Shown here one piece after another: positions 1 to 8,275 of a stretch of DNA of 64,000 bases. Source of the stretch: CAZPHU01 sp964419255 (GTDB taxonomy: Bacteria; Fibrobacterota; Chitinivibrionia; Chitinivibrionales; CAYFVL01); NCBI GenBank assembly GCA_964419255.1, contig CAYQOU010000005.1, forward strand, positions 1 through 64,000. The letters run 5' to 3'. The notes under the pieces are model-generated. The model saw only the letters and a program-made list of their open reading frames with translations, was not told where the DNA came from and did not search any database. Position 1 is the first letter of the stretch; each line of letters begins with the position of its first letter. Both the position numbers and the translations under genes were made by a program.

Positions 1-60
1 GCGGCGATTTCGTAAATGCCGATTGCAATAGCGATGGCGATTTGGATTTGGATGATAAAA
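1..60 (+). repeat. Partial copies of both dispersed repeats
   Basis: The first ten bases (GCGGCGATTT) match the right part of the GCGATTCTCTCGCGGCGA repeat. They run into the motif GATGGCGATTTGGATTTGGA, which is also found at 1520-1553 and, degenerate, at 31336-31362 and 51331-51519. The left part lies outside the window, so the extent is unknown. Confidence 0.5.
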
Positions 61-163
61 GCACGCGGATAATGGAACTTGCGATTCCATAATTGAGCCG
101 AAAATGGAATTGGCGACTCCAAAATGTAGCCTCTTAGATGTGTCAGGCAGTATATTTTTACCC

Positions 164-1315
164 ATGATACCTCGAGATTTTACAGCTCCGGATTCCAGCT
201 TTTTCCTCTTCGGCCCGCGCGGTTGCGGCAAGACGACATGGTGGCGTGATTGGTACAATGACAGAGCGGTGGCATTTGACCTGTTGGATGCGACGATGTT
301 TCGGGAATTGTCGGCAAATCCGGAAAACCTCCGCAAGAGAGTCGAAGCCGATGAGAAACAGCATGTATATGTTATCGATGAAATCCAGAAAATTCCTGAA
401 TTGCTGCCGGTTGTCCATTCTCTGATAGTGGACTACCCGCGACTGTGTTTTGTGCTCACCGGCTCCAGCGCCCGAAAACTGAAAAGAGAGGGAGTAGATC
501 TGCTGGCAGGTCGGGCACTGCTCAAACATATGCACCCGTTTACCGCCCATGAACTTGGTACGTCATTTTCCATGGAAAAGTCTATCGATACGGGCCTGGT
601 CCCACTGGTGACGCTCGATAGCACACCGGCCGAGCGCTTGGACTCCTACATATCACTTTATGTGCAGGAAGAGGTAAAATACGAGGGGCTGACTCGCAAT
701 ATCGGTGCATTCAATCGGTTTCTCCGTTCCGCCGCACTTTCCCATGGCGCGGTGCTGAACATATCGGCTATCGCCCGTGACTGCCAGGTACAGCGAAAGG
801 TTGTCGAGAATTACATATCTATTCTTGAAGACCTGCTGATTGCCCGGCGAATTTTCCCTTTCGAGAAGAGAGCCCGCCGAAAATTGGTACATCACCCCAA
901 GCTTTTCTTTTTCGATGCCGGCGTCTTCAACCATCTTCGCCCGCGCGGCCCCCTTGATGAGCCCGCGGGTATCCAGGGAGCCGCACTTGAGGGACTGGTC
1001 GAGAATCATATCCGCGCCTGGGTGGATTATTCATCTTCCCGCATCGAATGTTTCTTCTGGCGCACACCGGCAGGCACGGAAGTAGATTTCGTGTTGTATG
1101 GTGAAGAGATCTTCCATGCAATTGAGGTCAAACGAAGCACGCGGGTTCGTCCCGAAGACCTGCGCGGCCTGCGTGCGTTTCTCCAGGACTACCCGGAAGC
1201 CTCCGCAACGCTTCTCTACCTCGGCAACGATCGTTTGAAAGAAGGGGCAATACGCTGTATACCCTGTGCCGAATTTCTCACCGGTTTAAAACCCAACCAG
1301 GCATTACCGATATGA
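164..1315 (+). CDS. AAA ATPase with DUF4143-type C-terminal domain
   Basis: This is a P-loop ATPase of the widespread ATP-binding/DUF4143 family, whose function is poorly known. Seen near the N terminus are a Walker A motif (GPRGCGKTT), a Walker B motif (VYVIDEIQ) and a sensor-like LTGSSARK. The C-terminal third has the spacing of a PD-(D/E)XK-like fold (GTEVDFVL followed by AIEVKR), as is usual in the family. An upstream ATG at 104 is in frame and would add 20 residues. I prefer the ATG at 164, because family members start shortly before the P-loop, but neither start has a clear ribosome binding site. The gene stands alone between repeat sequences (1-60 and 1366-1573), so it may have been acquired. 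No partner gene is visible. Confidence 0.8.
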   Translation: MIPRDFTAPDSSFFLFGPRGCGKTTWWRDWYNDRAVAFDLLDATMFRELSANPENLRKRVEADEKQHVYVIDEIQKIPELLPVVHSLIVDYPRLCFVLTGSSARKLKREGVDLLAGRALLKHMHPFTAHELGTSFSMEKSIDTGLVPLVTLDSTPAERLDSYISLYVQEEVKYEGLTRNIGAFNRFLRSAALSHGAVLNISAIARDCQVQRKVVENYISILEDLLIARRIFPFEKRARRKLVHHPKLFFFDAGVFNHLRPRGPLDEPAGIQGAALEGLVENHIRAWVDYSSSRIECFFWRTPAGTEVDFVLYGEEIFHAIEVKRSTRVRPEDLRGLRAFLQDYPEASATLLYLGNDRLKEGAIRCIPCAEFLTGLKPNQALPI

Positions 1316-1365
1316 AAAAAAATATCGATTCGGAAAAAACTGCTCTTATCCACTGCTGTTTCGCC

Positions 1366-1573
1366 GATTCAAATCCAGACAGGGATCCAAATCCAAATCG
1401 AAAAAACAAAAACCGCAGAACTCCGATAAGTCACATGGTTTCGATGATCTGCCCGGGTGGGGTGAGATAAAGGGAAACCTTTTGCCCGAACTCCCGGATT
1501 CAAACTACAAAAAAACCGATGGCGATTTGGATGGCGATTTGGATTTGGATGACGAAAAACAAGCCGGGGGGGG
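1366..1573 (+). repeat. Long intergenic repeat, copy A (inverted relative to 51331-51519)
   Basis: This noncoding stretch aligns over about 200 bp with the reverse complement of 51331-51519. Shared blocks in order are AAATCCAGA, GCAGAACTCCG, CATGG/CATATGG, TCGATGATCTGCC/TCGATAATCTGCC, TTTTGCCCGAAC, AAAAAAACCGATG and GGCGATTTGGAT. No open frame is conserved between the copies, so it looks like a noncoding dispersed element. It lies directly downstream of the ATPase and ends a few bases before the stop codon of the convergent ubiB-like gene. Confidence 0.8.
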
Positions 1574-1577
1574 GAGG

Positions 1578-3266
1578 CTACATCTTGCCATGGCGCAAGA
1601 TAACATACAGCAGCCAGAAGCCGATAAGCCCTGCGCCGACAAAGCCGATTATTCCGATTAGCGGAATACCGTTTACAATCGGTGGTACATTGGAGAGGAT
1701 CACCAGCGAGGAGCCCACCACCAGCGCAGCCAAAACTATGGCAAACACCAGACGGGTGGTCAACTGGTCGAGTTTTGTCAACATCGGCTCCAGGCCCTTG
1801 TGCTCAAACTCGATATGCATCTTGCCGCTTTTAACCGTTCGTATGATATCCCGCATGTCGGTCGGCAGATCCTTCACCAACGATGAGATATCCATCAGGG
1901 CCATGTAGAAATCAAATCCCAGACTGCGGGGACTGAACCGCTCCTTCATCATTCGGCGGGCAAACGGCTCCACATGGTTGATCATATTGAAATCGGGATC
2001 GAGCCGACGACCGACGCCTTCGATGGTAATCAGTGCCTTGATCAGAAGATACACCCCCGGAATCATCACCAGCTGATGACTCCGTATGATATTGAGCAGC
2101 CGCCGAAGCATATCACCGATGTTGTAGTCCTTGAGGGAAAGAAAAGAATATTCTTCTATCAGCTCGGTTATCTCATATTCCAGAAGCTCCGCATCCTCGG
2201 CAGGACCGCGACTCAACTGAAGCAGCGTCTTTACGATTCGCTTCGGATCATCGTTGACAATGCCGAACATGATCAGTCCCAGATGCTCCCGCAGAGAGGG
2301 TGAGACCACACCCATCATCCCAAAATCGATAAAGCAGATTACCCCGTCGGGACGGATGATAATGTTGCCGGGATGAGGGTCGGCATGGTAAAAACCGTGA
2401 TCGAAAATCTGCTTGAGAACGATATCCGCTCCCTCGGAGGCGATACGACGGCTGTCCAGCCCGGCCTTCTCCAGCTCATCGACATTGGAGACTTTCATTC
2501 CTTTAATAAACTCTATGGTCAGCACCCGGCGAGAAGAATACGAACGGTAGATGTAGGGGACATGAAGTCGGGGATCATTTTTGAAATTGTTGGCGAAACG
2601 CTCCATCTGAGTGGCTTCCATCTGAAAGTCGATCTCTTTTCGTACTGCTCGCTCAAACTCCCCCACCACCCGCATCAAATCCAACCCCCGCGCCTCCTCC
2701 AGATGCCGGTGAAGAAGGTGTGCGATATAGTACATGATCTCGATATCGATATTGAAGGTCTCATCTATTCGAGGGCGTTTTATCTTGACCGCAACCTCCT
2801 CACCCGTTCTGAGGATTGCCCGATGAACCTGCGCGATAGAGGCGGAGGCAAAAGGATCGTGTTCGAAAGAGGCGAACACGGTTTCCATCCGCCTCCCCAG
2901 GTCCTTTTCGATGATCTCGACGGAACGTCGGGATTCAAAAGGCGCCACCTTATCCTGAAACCGCTCCAGTTCCACAAGAAGCCCCGCGGGAACCACATCC
3001 GGACGATTGCTCATGAACTGTCCCAGCTTTATGAAGGTTGGGCCCAGATCTTCCATGGCAAGAGTAACCCGCTGCCATCGTGAAAGCTCCCTGGCCACCC
3101 GCTTTCTGCGCCGGGAAATAAGACGACTGCCGATTCTGGTATAGCGCTCAACCTTTAACGTAGAGAGTAAATCATCGAAACCATACTTGAATAAAACCGA
3201 TATTATCTCACCATAACGCCCGATATGCCTGTAGCTTATGCCGGGCTTTTTTGAGAATTTTCTCAT
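1578..3266 (-). CDS. ABC1/UbiB family atypical protein kinase
   Basis: This is a UbiB/AarF/ABC1 family protein, an atypical kinase-like ATPase linked to isoprenoid-quinone metabolism. Visible marks are the KxGQ motif (KLGQ, residues 80-83), the Ala-rich nucleotide loop (ASASIAQVH, about 140-148), the VAVKIKRP lysine strand, HADPHPGNI as catalytic loop and FIDFG as metal-binding motif. The last 60 residues hold two hydrophobic segments, the usual C-terminal membrane anchor. At 562 residues it has family length. Its start overlaps the stop of the upstream phasin-like gene (ATGA), so the two are co-transcribed and probably translationally coupled. No ubiquinone or menaquinone genes are nearby, so the substrate pathway is inferred from the family. 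Confidence 0.92.
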   Translation of the reverse strand: MRKFSKKPGISYRHIGRYGEIISVLFKYGFDDLLSTLKVERYTRIGSRLISRRRKRVARELSRWQRVTLAMEDLGPTFIKLGQFMSNRPDVVPAGLLVELERFQDKVAPFESRRSVEIIEKDLGRRMETVFASFEHDPFASASIAQVHRAILRTGEEVAVKIKRPRIDETFNIDIEIMYYIAHLLHRHLEEARGLDLMRVVGEFERAVRKEIDFQMEATQMERFANNFKNDPRLHVPYIYRSYSSRRVLTIEFIKGMKVSNVDELEKAGLDSRRIASEGADIVLKQIFDHGFYHADPHPGNIIIRPDGVICFIDFGMMGVVSPSLREHLGLIMFGIVNDDPKRIVKTLLQLSRGPAEDAELLEYEITELIEEYSFLSLKDYNIGDMLRRLLNIIRSHQLVMIPGVYLLIKALITIEGVGRRLDPDFNMINHVEPFARRMMKERFSPRSLGFDFYMALMDISSLVKDLPTDMRDIIRTVKSGKMHIEFEHKGLEPMLTKLDQLTTRLVFAIVLAALVVGSSLVILSNVPPIVNGIPLIGIIGFVGAGLIGFWLLYVILRHGKM

Positions 3267-3571
3267 AACTTATCGGCACCAAGCATCTTATTTTCCAGCT
3301 GGATAACTCTCTCCTCCAATGCACGCATCTCCTTGCGCGTAGGCACATCCAGACGATTGAGAGTAGACTGTACCCGCTCATTGATCAGTTTTTCCAGCGA
3401 TGCCCTGGTCTCTTCCGTCTTCTTCAGAATCTCATCTATTAGCTTTTTGCCCTCGGATGCCGAGATGTCCGTATCCTTGAGCATGTTTTTGAGCATCTCC
3501 TCGGCACGCTCTTTTGTCACCGCAGCCATTCCGATACCAATCAGAAGTGATTTTTTCATCATGTCCAGCAT
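3263..3571 (-). CDS. Phasin-like small coiled-coil protein
   Basis: This 102-residue protein resembles the PhaI/PhaF-type phasin family, small amphipathic helical proteins often encoded just upstream of AarF/UbiB-like genes. The N terminus is hydrophobic (LLIGIGMAAVT). The rest is predicted helical, with a heptad pattern ending in LEERVIQLENKML. Its stop overlaps the start of the UbiB-like gene by four bases, which implies a two-gene operon. No polyhydroxyalkanoate synthase is present in the window, so a role on storage granules should not be assumed. A partner or membrane-associated role with the kinase is an inference from gene order. Confidence 0.7.
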   Translation of the reverse strand: MLDMMKKSLLIGIGMAAVTKERAEEMLKNMLKDTDISASEGKKLIDEILKKTEETRASLEKLINERVQSTLNRLDVPTRKEMRALEERVIQLENKMLGADKL

Positions 3572-3610
3572 AGGCTCCTCCTTGCATTTTCGGGGGTAAA
3601 AGAGTACTAT

Positions 3611-3799
3611 TTACTTGCAGCTTTTTTCATAACACCGCGAACATCTCATCTGCGATTCCAGATCGGTCTGTGATTGCTGGCACTTTTCGAATAATTCCGT
3701 GCAGTTTTTAACCGACAGCTGCTTCATACATTCAGTCTGCCGGGAACAACCGGTATGCATGACAAGCAAAAAGCCAACCAGAAAAAGAAATGTAATCAT
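3611..3799 (-). CDS. Small cysteine-rich lipoprotein
   Basis: This short secreted protein of unknown function has 62 residues from the chosen start. It has a hydrophobic signal peptide (FLFLVGFLLV) and a lipobox MHTGC, so it should be lipid-anchored. After the lipidated Cys the mature part has seven more Cys, including a CSRC pair near the end, which suggests disulphide bonds or metal binding. The start at 3799 is preceded by a good site (GGGAGAG, six bases upstream). A longer frame from 3832 would put 11 charged residues before the signal peptide and is less likely. It is transcribed towards the phasin-like gene 40 bases downstream and may share its operon. I do not recognise a family. Confidence 0.6.
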   Translation of the reverse strand: MITFLFLVGFLLVMHTGCSRQTECMKQLSVKNCTELFEKCQQSQTDLESQMRCSRCYEKSCK

Positions 3800-3875
3800 A
3801 TTCTCTCTCCCGGGAAAGGAAAACAGGTGCATTTTTTCTGTTCAGAGTATAAGCGATCATATCTTCTGTCATCCT

Positions 3876-3903
3876 GCCTGCCTAAATGCAGGCTTTGTTT
3901 TTG
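3876..3903 (+). terminator. Terminator-like hairpin
   Basis: The stem GCCTGC/GCAGGC has a six-base loop and is followed by TTTGTTTTTTG. No plus-strand gene ends just before it, so its role is unclear. It may mark the end of a lost transcription unit, or act on antisense reads. Confidence 0.4.
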
Positions 3904-4025
3904 CATATTCGTAAGTATCGGCTCACAGCCGCCAGTAAGCGGTTGAACTACCATCTATGAATATAGTTACGTGCACGTAAATGGTTGCAGTTACTTGTTA
4001 GGATTCAACCGGCAGGAGGTTTGCT

Positions 4026-4169
4026 ATGAACCAAAGGGATATATTGGACGACTATTTAGGATCTGTTCTGAAAAGTACCCCACGGATGTCATGCTCCCGC
4101 TTGCGGGATGATACGACGCATCCATGCTTGGACTGGGCTCGGTCACAGGCATGTTCTAAACTGCGGTAA
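4026..4169 (+). pseudogene. Cut-off small ORF with a strong ribosome binding site
   Basis: An ATG sits six bases after a near-perfect site (GCAGGAGG) and begins MNQRDILDDYLGSVLKSTPR. From about codon 21 the reading enters a repeat-like element (4087-4223) and stops at codon 48. The good initiation signal with only about 20 protein-like codons suggests the 5' end of a gene that lost its body when the repeat element inserted or a deletion occurred. It may instead be a genuine 47-residue peptide. The family of the original gene cannot be told from 20 residues. Confidence 0.4.
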
Positions 4170-4223
4170 AACCATAGATTTGCTACGCGGCTACTTGGTG
4201 GACCCGCGTTGGCGAGGATGACA
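4087..4223. repeat. Short element with imperfect terminal inverted repeats
   Basis: The 137-bp stretch is bounded by TGTCATGCTC and GAGGATGACA, which are inverted copies with one mismatch. Inside lie further GC-rich palindromic pieces (CCCGCTTGCGGG near the left end). This is the layout of a small non-autonomous palindromic repeat of the GTCAT...ATGAC type. No target duplication is clear. Confidence 0.45.
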
Positions 4224-4321
4224 GAGAAATCAGCTGTGATTATACTAAACAGATATATACGCACATACAGCACCGAGTCCCCCGACACTCATGAGAGCGC
4301 AACACTGAGTTTTTTTTCTTT

Positions 4322-5767
4322 ATGAAAAATCTATCTATACCTGTACTGATGCTGTTTTTGCTATGGATCGATTCGGCTGGAGAATCTTCCCGGCTCAGAC
4401 GCATTCTACGCTTATATGAAGGACAGCACTACCGGTGCGACTCCCGATCCCTGTACCTTCATGGCGGCTACATTAAAGATATGAAAGATCCCGATTTCGA
4501 TTCATCCTCCGGCTGGGCCGATACACTGCTTCATTTCTCCCGCACCTATGGGGCGACGCTTGGCTACACAAAGAATCTGCGCTCAGGATCGGAAACCGAA
4601 GATTTCCATCGAAGATTGGACGCCCAGCTCTTTGCCACATCCCGCAACGACGGTTTCTCGCTGAGCGGCACCCAGTTCAACCGCCTGGACACAATCGGGG
4701 AAAATGTGCTCCTGCTGGGAAACTACAGACAGAACAAAACTTATTACAACACCCCGGTGAACCGTGTCCTGCCCTCATTTTCCTTTCAGCTCAACGGCAG
4801 GGCCGCACTCTCGGCCAAATACCACAAAGAAGAAAATACCCAACACTATGCCTTCGAACCGATGCCGGATAAATATATCACAAAGTCACTCTCCGCTGAT
4901 GCACTAATCGAGGTTCAGCCGGCCATCGCGCTTGGAAGATCGATCAATATAACCCCGGTGTACCTGGCGCTAGATCTGGAACGGGAACTGAAAAAATGCG
5001 GTGCGATAAATTTCAGCCTCTCAGACAGCACGATCGCAAGCATAGCCAAACTTCTGGCGCATAACAGCTCCTACACGCTTCGGGAACTTGCAATGTTCAA
5101 GAAGTTTAAGGCAGAGCTGGATTCAATCATCGGTGAAGATATGGCCGCGGCACACCAAAATTTCCATTTTCTGGGCCTCTTTGCCATCAAAAGAATCGTG
5201 TTTCGCAGGATACCTCCCTCCTTTGCGCGCCCCCGGTGGCGCATCTTTCTCGATGAGCAACTACTCATTCAGGGAAAAAGAACAGAGCTCTCGTATCCAA
5301 ACAGAAAAGGTGAAAACAAGATAATCAACAAAAGTAATTTTCCACACAACCTCGAACTCGGTACCGATTTGAACTGGGGTATACCACTCAGCGAATCATT
5401 TTTCACTGAAACAACGGTCCAAAAGATTTTGGTTACCGGTGATGATGGCGTCGTATTTTACGATGGCGAACCGAACTGGAGCAAACTTATCAGATACGAT
5501 TTCAGTCTATCCTTGTCGTGGTGGCCGGTTCTCTGGTTTCGAAGCACCCTGGGTATCGATCAGCTTCCCCTGGAAGGTGTCATCCCGACAGACGCACCCC
5601 GCAAAGCGTTTCTCGACGCCTCCGTATTCATCGAAGACAACATAGCTCTTCAATTCGAGTTTTCCCACAGCCGGATAGACGAGTCATCTCTGAGCTATCC
5701 GTTGGAAAATCATGTTTTCCCCCACACCGGCTTCGGCATATCATTGTCGGCTTTTTACGTTTTTTAA
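4322..5767 (+). CDS. Predicted outer-membrane protein of unknown function
   Basis: This 481-residue protein has an N-terminal signal-like hydrophobic stretch (IPVLMLFLLWI) and no recognised domain. Much of it alternates polar and aromatic residues in short strands (for example SFSFQLNGRAALSAKYH and FSLSLSWWPVLWFRSTLGI). It ends GISLSAFYVF, with an aromatic C-terminal residue typical of outer-membrane barrels. A helical insertion near residues 235-275 interrupts the barrel-like pattern. There is no good ribosome binding site upstream, only a T-run. It stands alone between the repeat element and the STAS gene. The barrel call is an inference from composition and ending, and no homologue is named. 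Confidence 0.65.
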   Translation: MKNLSIPVLMLFLLWIDSAGESSRLRRILRLYEGQHYRCDSRSLYLHGGYIKDMKDPDFDSSSGWADTLLHFSRTYGATLGYTKNLRSGSETEDFHRRLDAQLFATSRNDGFSLSGTQFNRLDTIGENVLLLGNYRQNKTYYNTPVNRVLPSFSFQLNGRAALSAKYHKEENTQHYAFEPMPDKYITKSLSADALIEVQPAIALGRSINITPVYLALDLERELKKCGAINFSLSDSTIASIAKLLAHNSSYTLRELAMFKKFKAELDSIIGEDMAAAHQNFHFLGLFAIKRIVFRRIPPSFARPRWRIFLDEQLLIQGKRTELSYPNRKGENKIINKSNFPHNLELGTDLNWGIPLSESFFTETTVQKILVTGDDGVVFYDGEPNWSKLIRYDFSLSLSWWPVLWFRSTLGIDQLPLEGVIPTDAPRKAFLDASVFIEDNIALQFEFSHSRIDESSLSYPLENHVFPHTGFGISLSAFYVF

Positions 5768-5982
5768 GCCCCCGGGGTCGATGTACCACTCAGCCGATCG
5801 CCGGATTCACTGGCATTGTTGATGAACAGTGAAATTAACTGTCATGTCAGATCGTATTTCGTGCAGTACAGGTTTATTTATCGATTCACATTATGTAATT
5901 TACAATGACAGTAAATCAGGAATACGCTACTCCTGATACGATTTTGATGACACAGTCCTGATTTCAGATTCGGAGGCCTTTG

Positions 5983-6336
5983 ATGCCGAAAGCGTTCGCG
6001 ACACAAATTGAGCAGCGTGATGGGGTGGTTTGGATCATTCTGCCCGAGACTATCGATATGGATAATTACCGCCACATCGAGGAGATGATAGAACCTGAAC
6101 TGACGCGACGGGGAATACAGGTTGTTTTTGATTTCTCAAAGACCACCGCGTTGTTCAGCTCAGGATTGGGATTGATTATCCGCATCAAAAAGCAGATTGA
6201 CGAACTGAAGGGCAAACTTTTCCTGTTATGCGTCTCCAGGAAACTGGAAGAGGGTTTCAGCAATGTTGGCCTGGATAAGGTATTTACTATCTGCCGTAGC
6301 CGTGAAGAGCTTCAGCAGTGTCTGGCTAAGAGTTGA
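5983..6336 (+). CDS. STAS domain protein (anti-sigma factor antagonist type)
   Basis: This single-domain STAS protein of 117 residues is of the SpoIIAA/RsbV kind. In that family the protein binds a serine kinase/anti-sigma factor and is switched off when a Ser in the loop before helix 2 is phosphorylated. Here the segment VVFDFSK...LFSSGLGLII carries that loop with the expected Ser pair. The ATG at 5983 is preferred because CGGAGG lies six bases upstream. A TTG directly before it is less likely. No partner kinase or phosphatase is encoded next to it, so the pathway is unknown. It is a monocistronic gene convergent with the HEAT-repeat gene. Confidence 0.85.
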   Translation: MPKAFATQIEQRDGVVWIILPETIDMDNYRHIEEMIEPELTRRGIQVVFDFSKTTALFSSGLGLIIRIKKQIDELKGKLFLLCVSRKLEEGFSNVGLDKVFTICRSREELQQCLAKS

Positions 6337-6374
6337 GTGGAAAAGTACCACGCGTTTTTTAAATCTCCCCAATT

Positions 6375-7025
6375 CTAATTGGAAATCAATTTAAGCGCTC
6401 TGGTTGCGTTATCCCGCGTCTGTTTATCGTTATCATTTTCTGATAATTTCTTCAATAACGATTCCGCCCTTCTGGCATCCGGTCCGATCATCCCCAGCGC
6501 CTGAACGGCAGTGCGCCGAACCAGCGGGTTTTCACTCTCCAGAGTGCGCACCAGCGAGAAAACGGATTTTTGCCCAAGATCAACATATACACTCAGAGTG
6601 AGCCTACGGATAATCTCATCTTCATCACCGAGACATTGCTCCAGAAGCGGCATGGCCGTGGAGGGCAGCTTGTTGAACCGCCCGATCGCATCGACGGCAG
6701 CACGTCGGACCGCCAGATCCTTGTCCTCCATACAAAAGACAACCGAATTGGCAGCCGGCCACGCCTCATCACCCATGGCTCCCAAGGCCTCCACCGCAAG
6801 ACGCCGGATCCGAGGATCTTCATCCTCCGTGGCCAGTTGAAGCGCAGGTAATGCCTTCCTGGCACCAGGCCCCATCTCCTGCAGCTTATGAAGTGCCTGT
6901 TCACGCTTCTGGCTGTCGGCGGTACTGAGATCTTCGATATACCTGTCAATTTCACGGCAACCGGCGAATGCCAACAGACAGAAGAGCAGAAACCATCCTG
7001 AAAAAACCTGTATACCCTTACCCAT
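6375..7025 (-). CDS. HEAT-repeat lipoprotein
   Basis: This 216-residue secreted lipoprotein has a signal peptide (WFLLFCLLAF) and lipobox AFAGC. The mature part is built of about five HEAT/PBS-lyase-like repeats, each with the pattern DEDPRIRRLAVEALGAMG or ENPLVRRTAVQALGMIG. Such repeats form a curved scaffold for protein binding, and there is no sign of catalysis. The function is unknown. A 17-bp palindrome (7123-7139) and a dispersed repeat lie in the 175-bp region between it and the S41 peptidase upstream. It may be the last gene of that operon or have its own promoter. Confidence 0.8.
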   Translation of the reverse strand: MGKGIQVFSGWFLLFCLLAFAGCREIDRYIEDLSTADSQKREQALHKLQEMGPGARKALPALQLATEDEDPRIRRLAVEALGAMGDEAWPAANSVVFCMEDKDLAVRRAAVDAIGRFNKLPSTAMPLLEQCLGDEDEIIRRLTLSVYVDLGQKSVFSLVRTLESENPLVRRTAVQALGMIGPDARRAESLLKKLSENDNDKQTRDNATRALKLISN

Positions 7026-7059
7026 ACGACTTTTCCTTAATCAGAGAAAAAAACCTGTT

Positions 7060-7082
7060 TTGAGCGATTCTCGCGGCGATTT
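7060..7082 (+). repeat. Dispersed GCGATTCTC...GCGGCGA repeat, copy 1
   Basis: This is a core copy of the short dispersed repeat, lacking two bases of the consensus. Similarity to the reverse-oriented copy at 52554-52577 continues past the core (GCAGAAG and TTCAGACATTCTGG) towards 7140, so the full unit here is about 80-100 bp. Confidence 0.75.
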
Positions 7083-7122
7083 GCTCAGTGGCCTGAAGCA
7101 GAAGATTTTCAGACATTCTGGA

Positions 7123-7139
7123 AATACCGCGGCGGTATT
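7123..7139. promoter_or_regulatory. 17-bp palindrome, possible operator
   Basis: AATACCGC-G-GCGGTATT is a perfect 8-bp inverted repeat around one base, 98 bp upstream of the HEAT lipoprotein start. The form suits a dimeric repressor site. It may also be part of the extended dispersed repeat, since an imperfect GGTATTCCGCG occurs at the equivalent place in the 52.5 kb copy. Confidence 0.3.
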
Positions 7140-7201
7140 GCACGCAGTTGCTTCACCCCTTCTATACTAAAGGCGTTGAGCAACTCATCCAACACAGCCG
7201 C

Positions 7202-8275
7202 TTAGTTTCGGTAAAAGTACCGATCGAAAACAACCTCGTCATCGACATCGACACGCACTTCGCAAGCAGATACTCCCCGCGGGTTCACATTTATTTGTGA
7301 TCCAAATATTTCTCGAAGTTCATGGTACGATACATGGCTTGCGAAATCCTGCTCCAAAAGACTTCCCGCGGCTTGCACCAAATCGGCCTTTCCTCCGGAT
7401 ACCCTGTGATCAGGAAAAATCCCTGTCTCATGATAATCCCTCTGATCTCCGGATATGCGAAAGAAATGAAACCCGGTGAGACGAAGCTGGGCACCGGATG
7501 AGCTTTGAAAACAGAACTCATACTGGCCGATTCCTTTCCCAAAGCTTGTGGTCCCTAAAAGAGTGACCGAATCGGGCAGTGCATCCCTGAGGGCCACCGC
7601 CATCATTTCGGCAGAGCTGGCGGTACGGGAATCGATCAGGATCACGATCTTCTTTCCTTCCCATCCATCACCGTCTCTGCGACTCACCCAGTCCACCTGG
7701 GCGGTGCCGGTATCTCCATCAGTAAAAATATTCCTGCGATATAACGTTGTGATATAGGGCCGGGCGGAAGGAAGAAAAAGTTCAACAGCGGAGGTACATT
7801 GATCGAGGTAACCGCCACCATTTCCGGTCAGATCCAGAATCAGATTCGGAGCACTCAGAACGGAATCATCAAAGGCATGCATGCAATCGGTCAGGGTATT
7901 ATCGTGAAAAGTCTCTATGCGCACAAAAATCGTCGAATCAGTCAACCGTTGATAGATAACCGAACCCTGTCGTATCATCCTGGAGGATGATCTTTTTGAC
8001 AACGCTTCACCATTAGTGCAGGTTTCGCTGTATGCTCCCAACGGTGCATCGTAACCTTTTATCGTGTCCCCGATAGCATCAACCAGCTGCCGGGGATCAT
8101 CAAAGCTTAGTGCGGCTCCATGGGAGGGGATCCTGTCCTGATAGAGACTGAACACTTTCATGTACTGCCATACCCGCTCAAGCTCGATTAAATCCTGACT
8201 GGTTCTTGATACCGGATCGGTGCAGGACAGGAGAAGCAGCCCGCTCCATGCTGTCAGTAGAATTCTTCTCGTCAC
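7202..8275 (-). CDS. S41 family peptidase lipoprotein (C-terminal processing protease-like)
   Basis: This 357-residue lipoprotein has a short signal peptide and LLLSC lipobox. The core matches the S41 (tail-specific/CtpA) protease fold: LILDLTGNGGGYLD, then IDSRTASSAEMMAVAL with the catalytic Ser in TASSAE, then TSFGKGIGQ with the catalytic Lys region. An obvious PDZ domain is not seen between the N terminus and the catalytic core, so substrate choice may differ from classic CtpA. It is expected on the periplasmic side of a membrane. Its start overlaps the rpe stop (ATGA), so it is translated from the same message as rpe. Confidence 0.85.
   Translation of the reverse strand: MTRRILLTAWSGLLLLSCTDPVSRTSQDLIELERVWQYMKVFSLYQDRIPSHGAALSFDDPRQLVDAIGDTIKGYDAPLGAYSETCTNGEALSKRSSSRMIRQGSVIYQRLTDSTIFVRIETFHDNTLTDCMHAFDDSVLSAPNLILDLTGNGGGYLDQCTSAVELFLPSARPYITTLYRRNIFTDGDTGTAQVDWVSRRDGDGWEGKKIVILIDSRTASSAEMMAVALRDALPDSVTLLGTTSFGKGIGQYEFCFQSSSGAQLRLTGFHFFRISGDQRDYHETGIFPDHRVSGGKADLVQAAGSLLEQDFASHVSYHELREIFGSQINVNPRGVSACEVRVDVDDEVVFDRYFYRN

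Noticed and set aside
1519..1908. Plus-strand frame of 129 codons opposite the ubiB-like gene
   Set aside because: Its first part is the repetitive GATGGCGATTTGGAT sequence and the rest is antisense to the conserved kinase-like gene.
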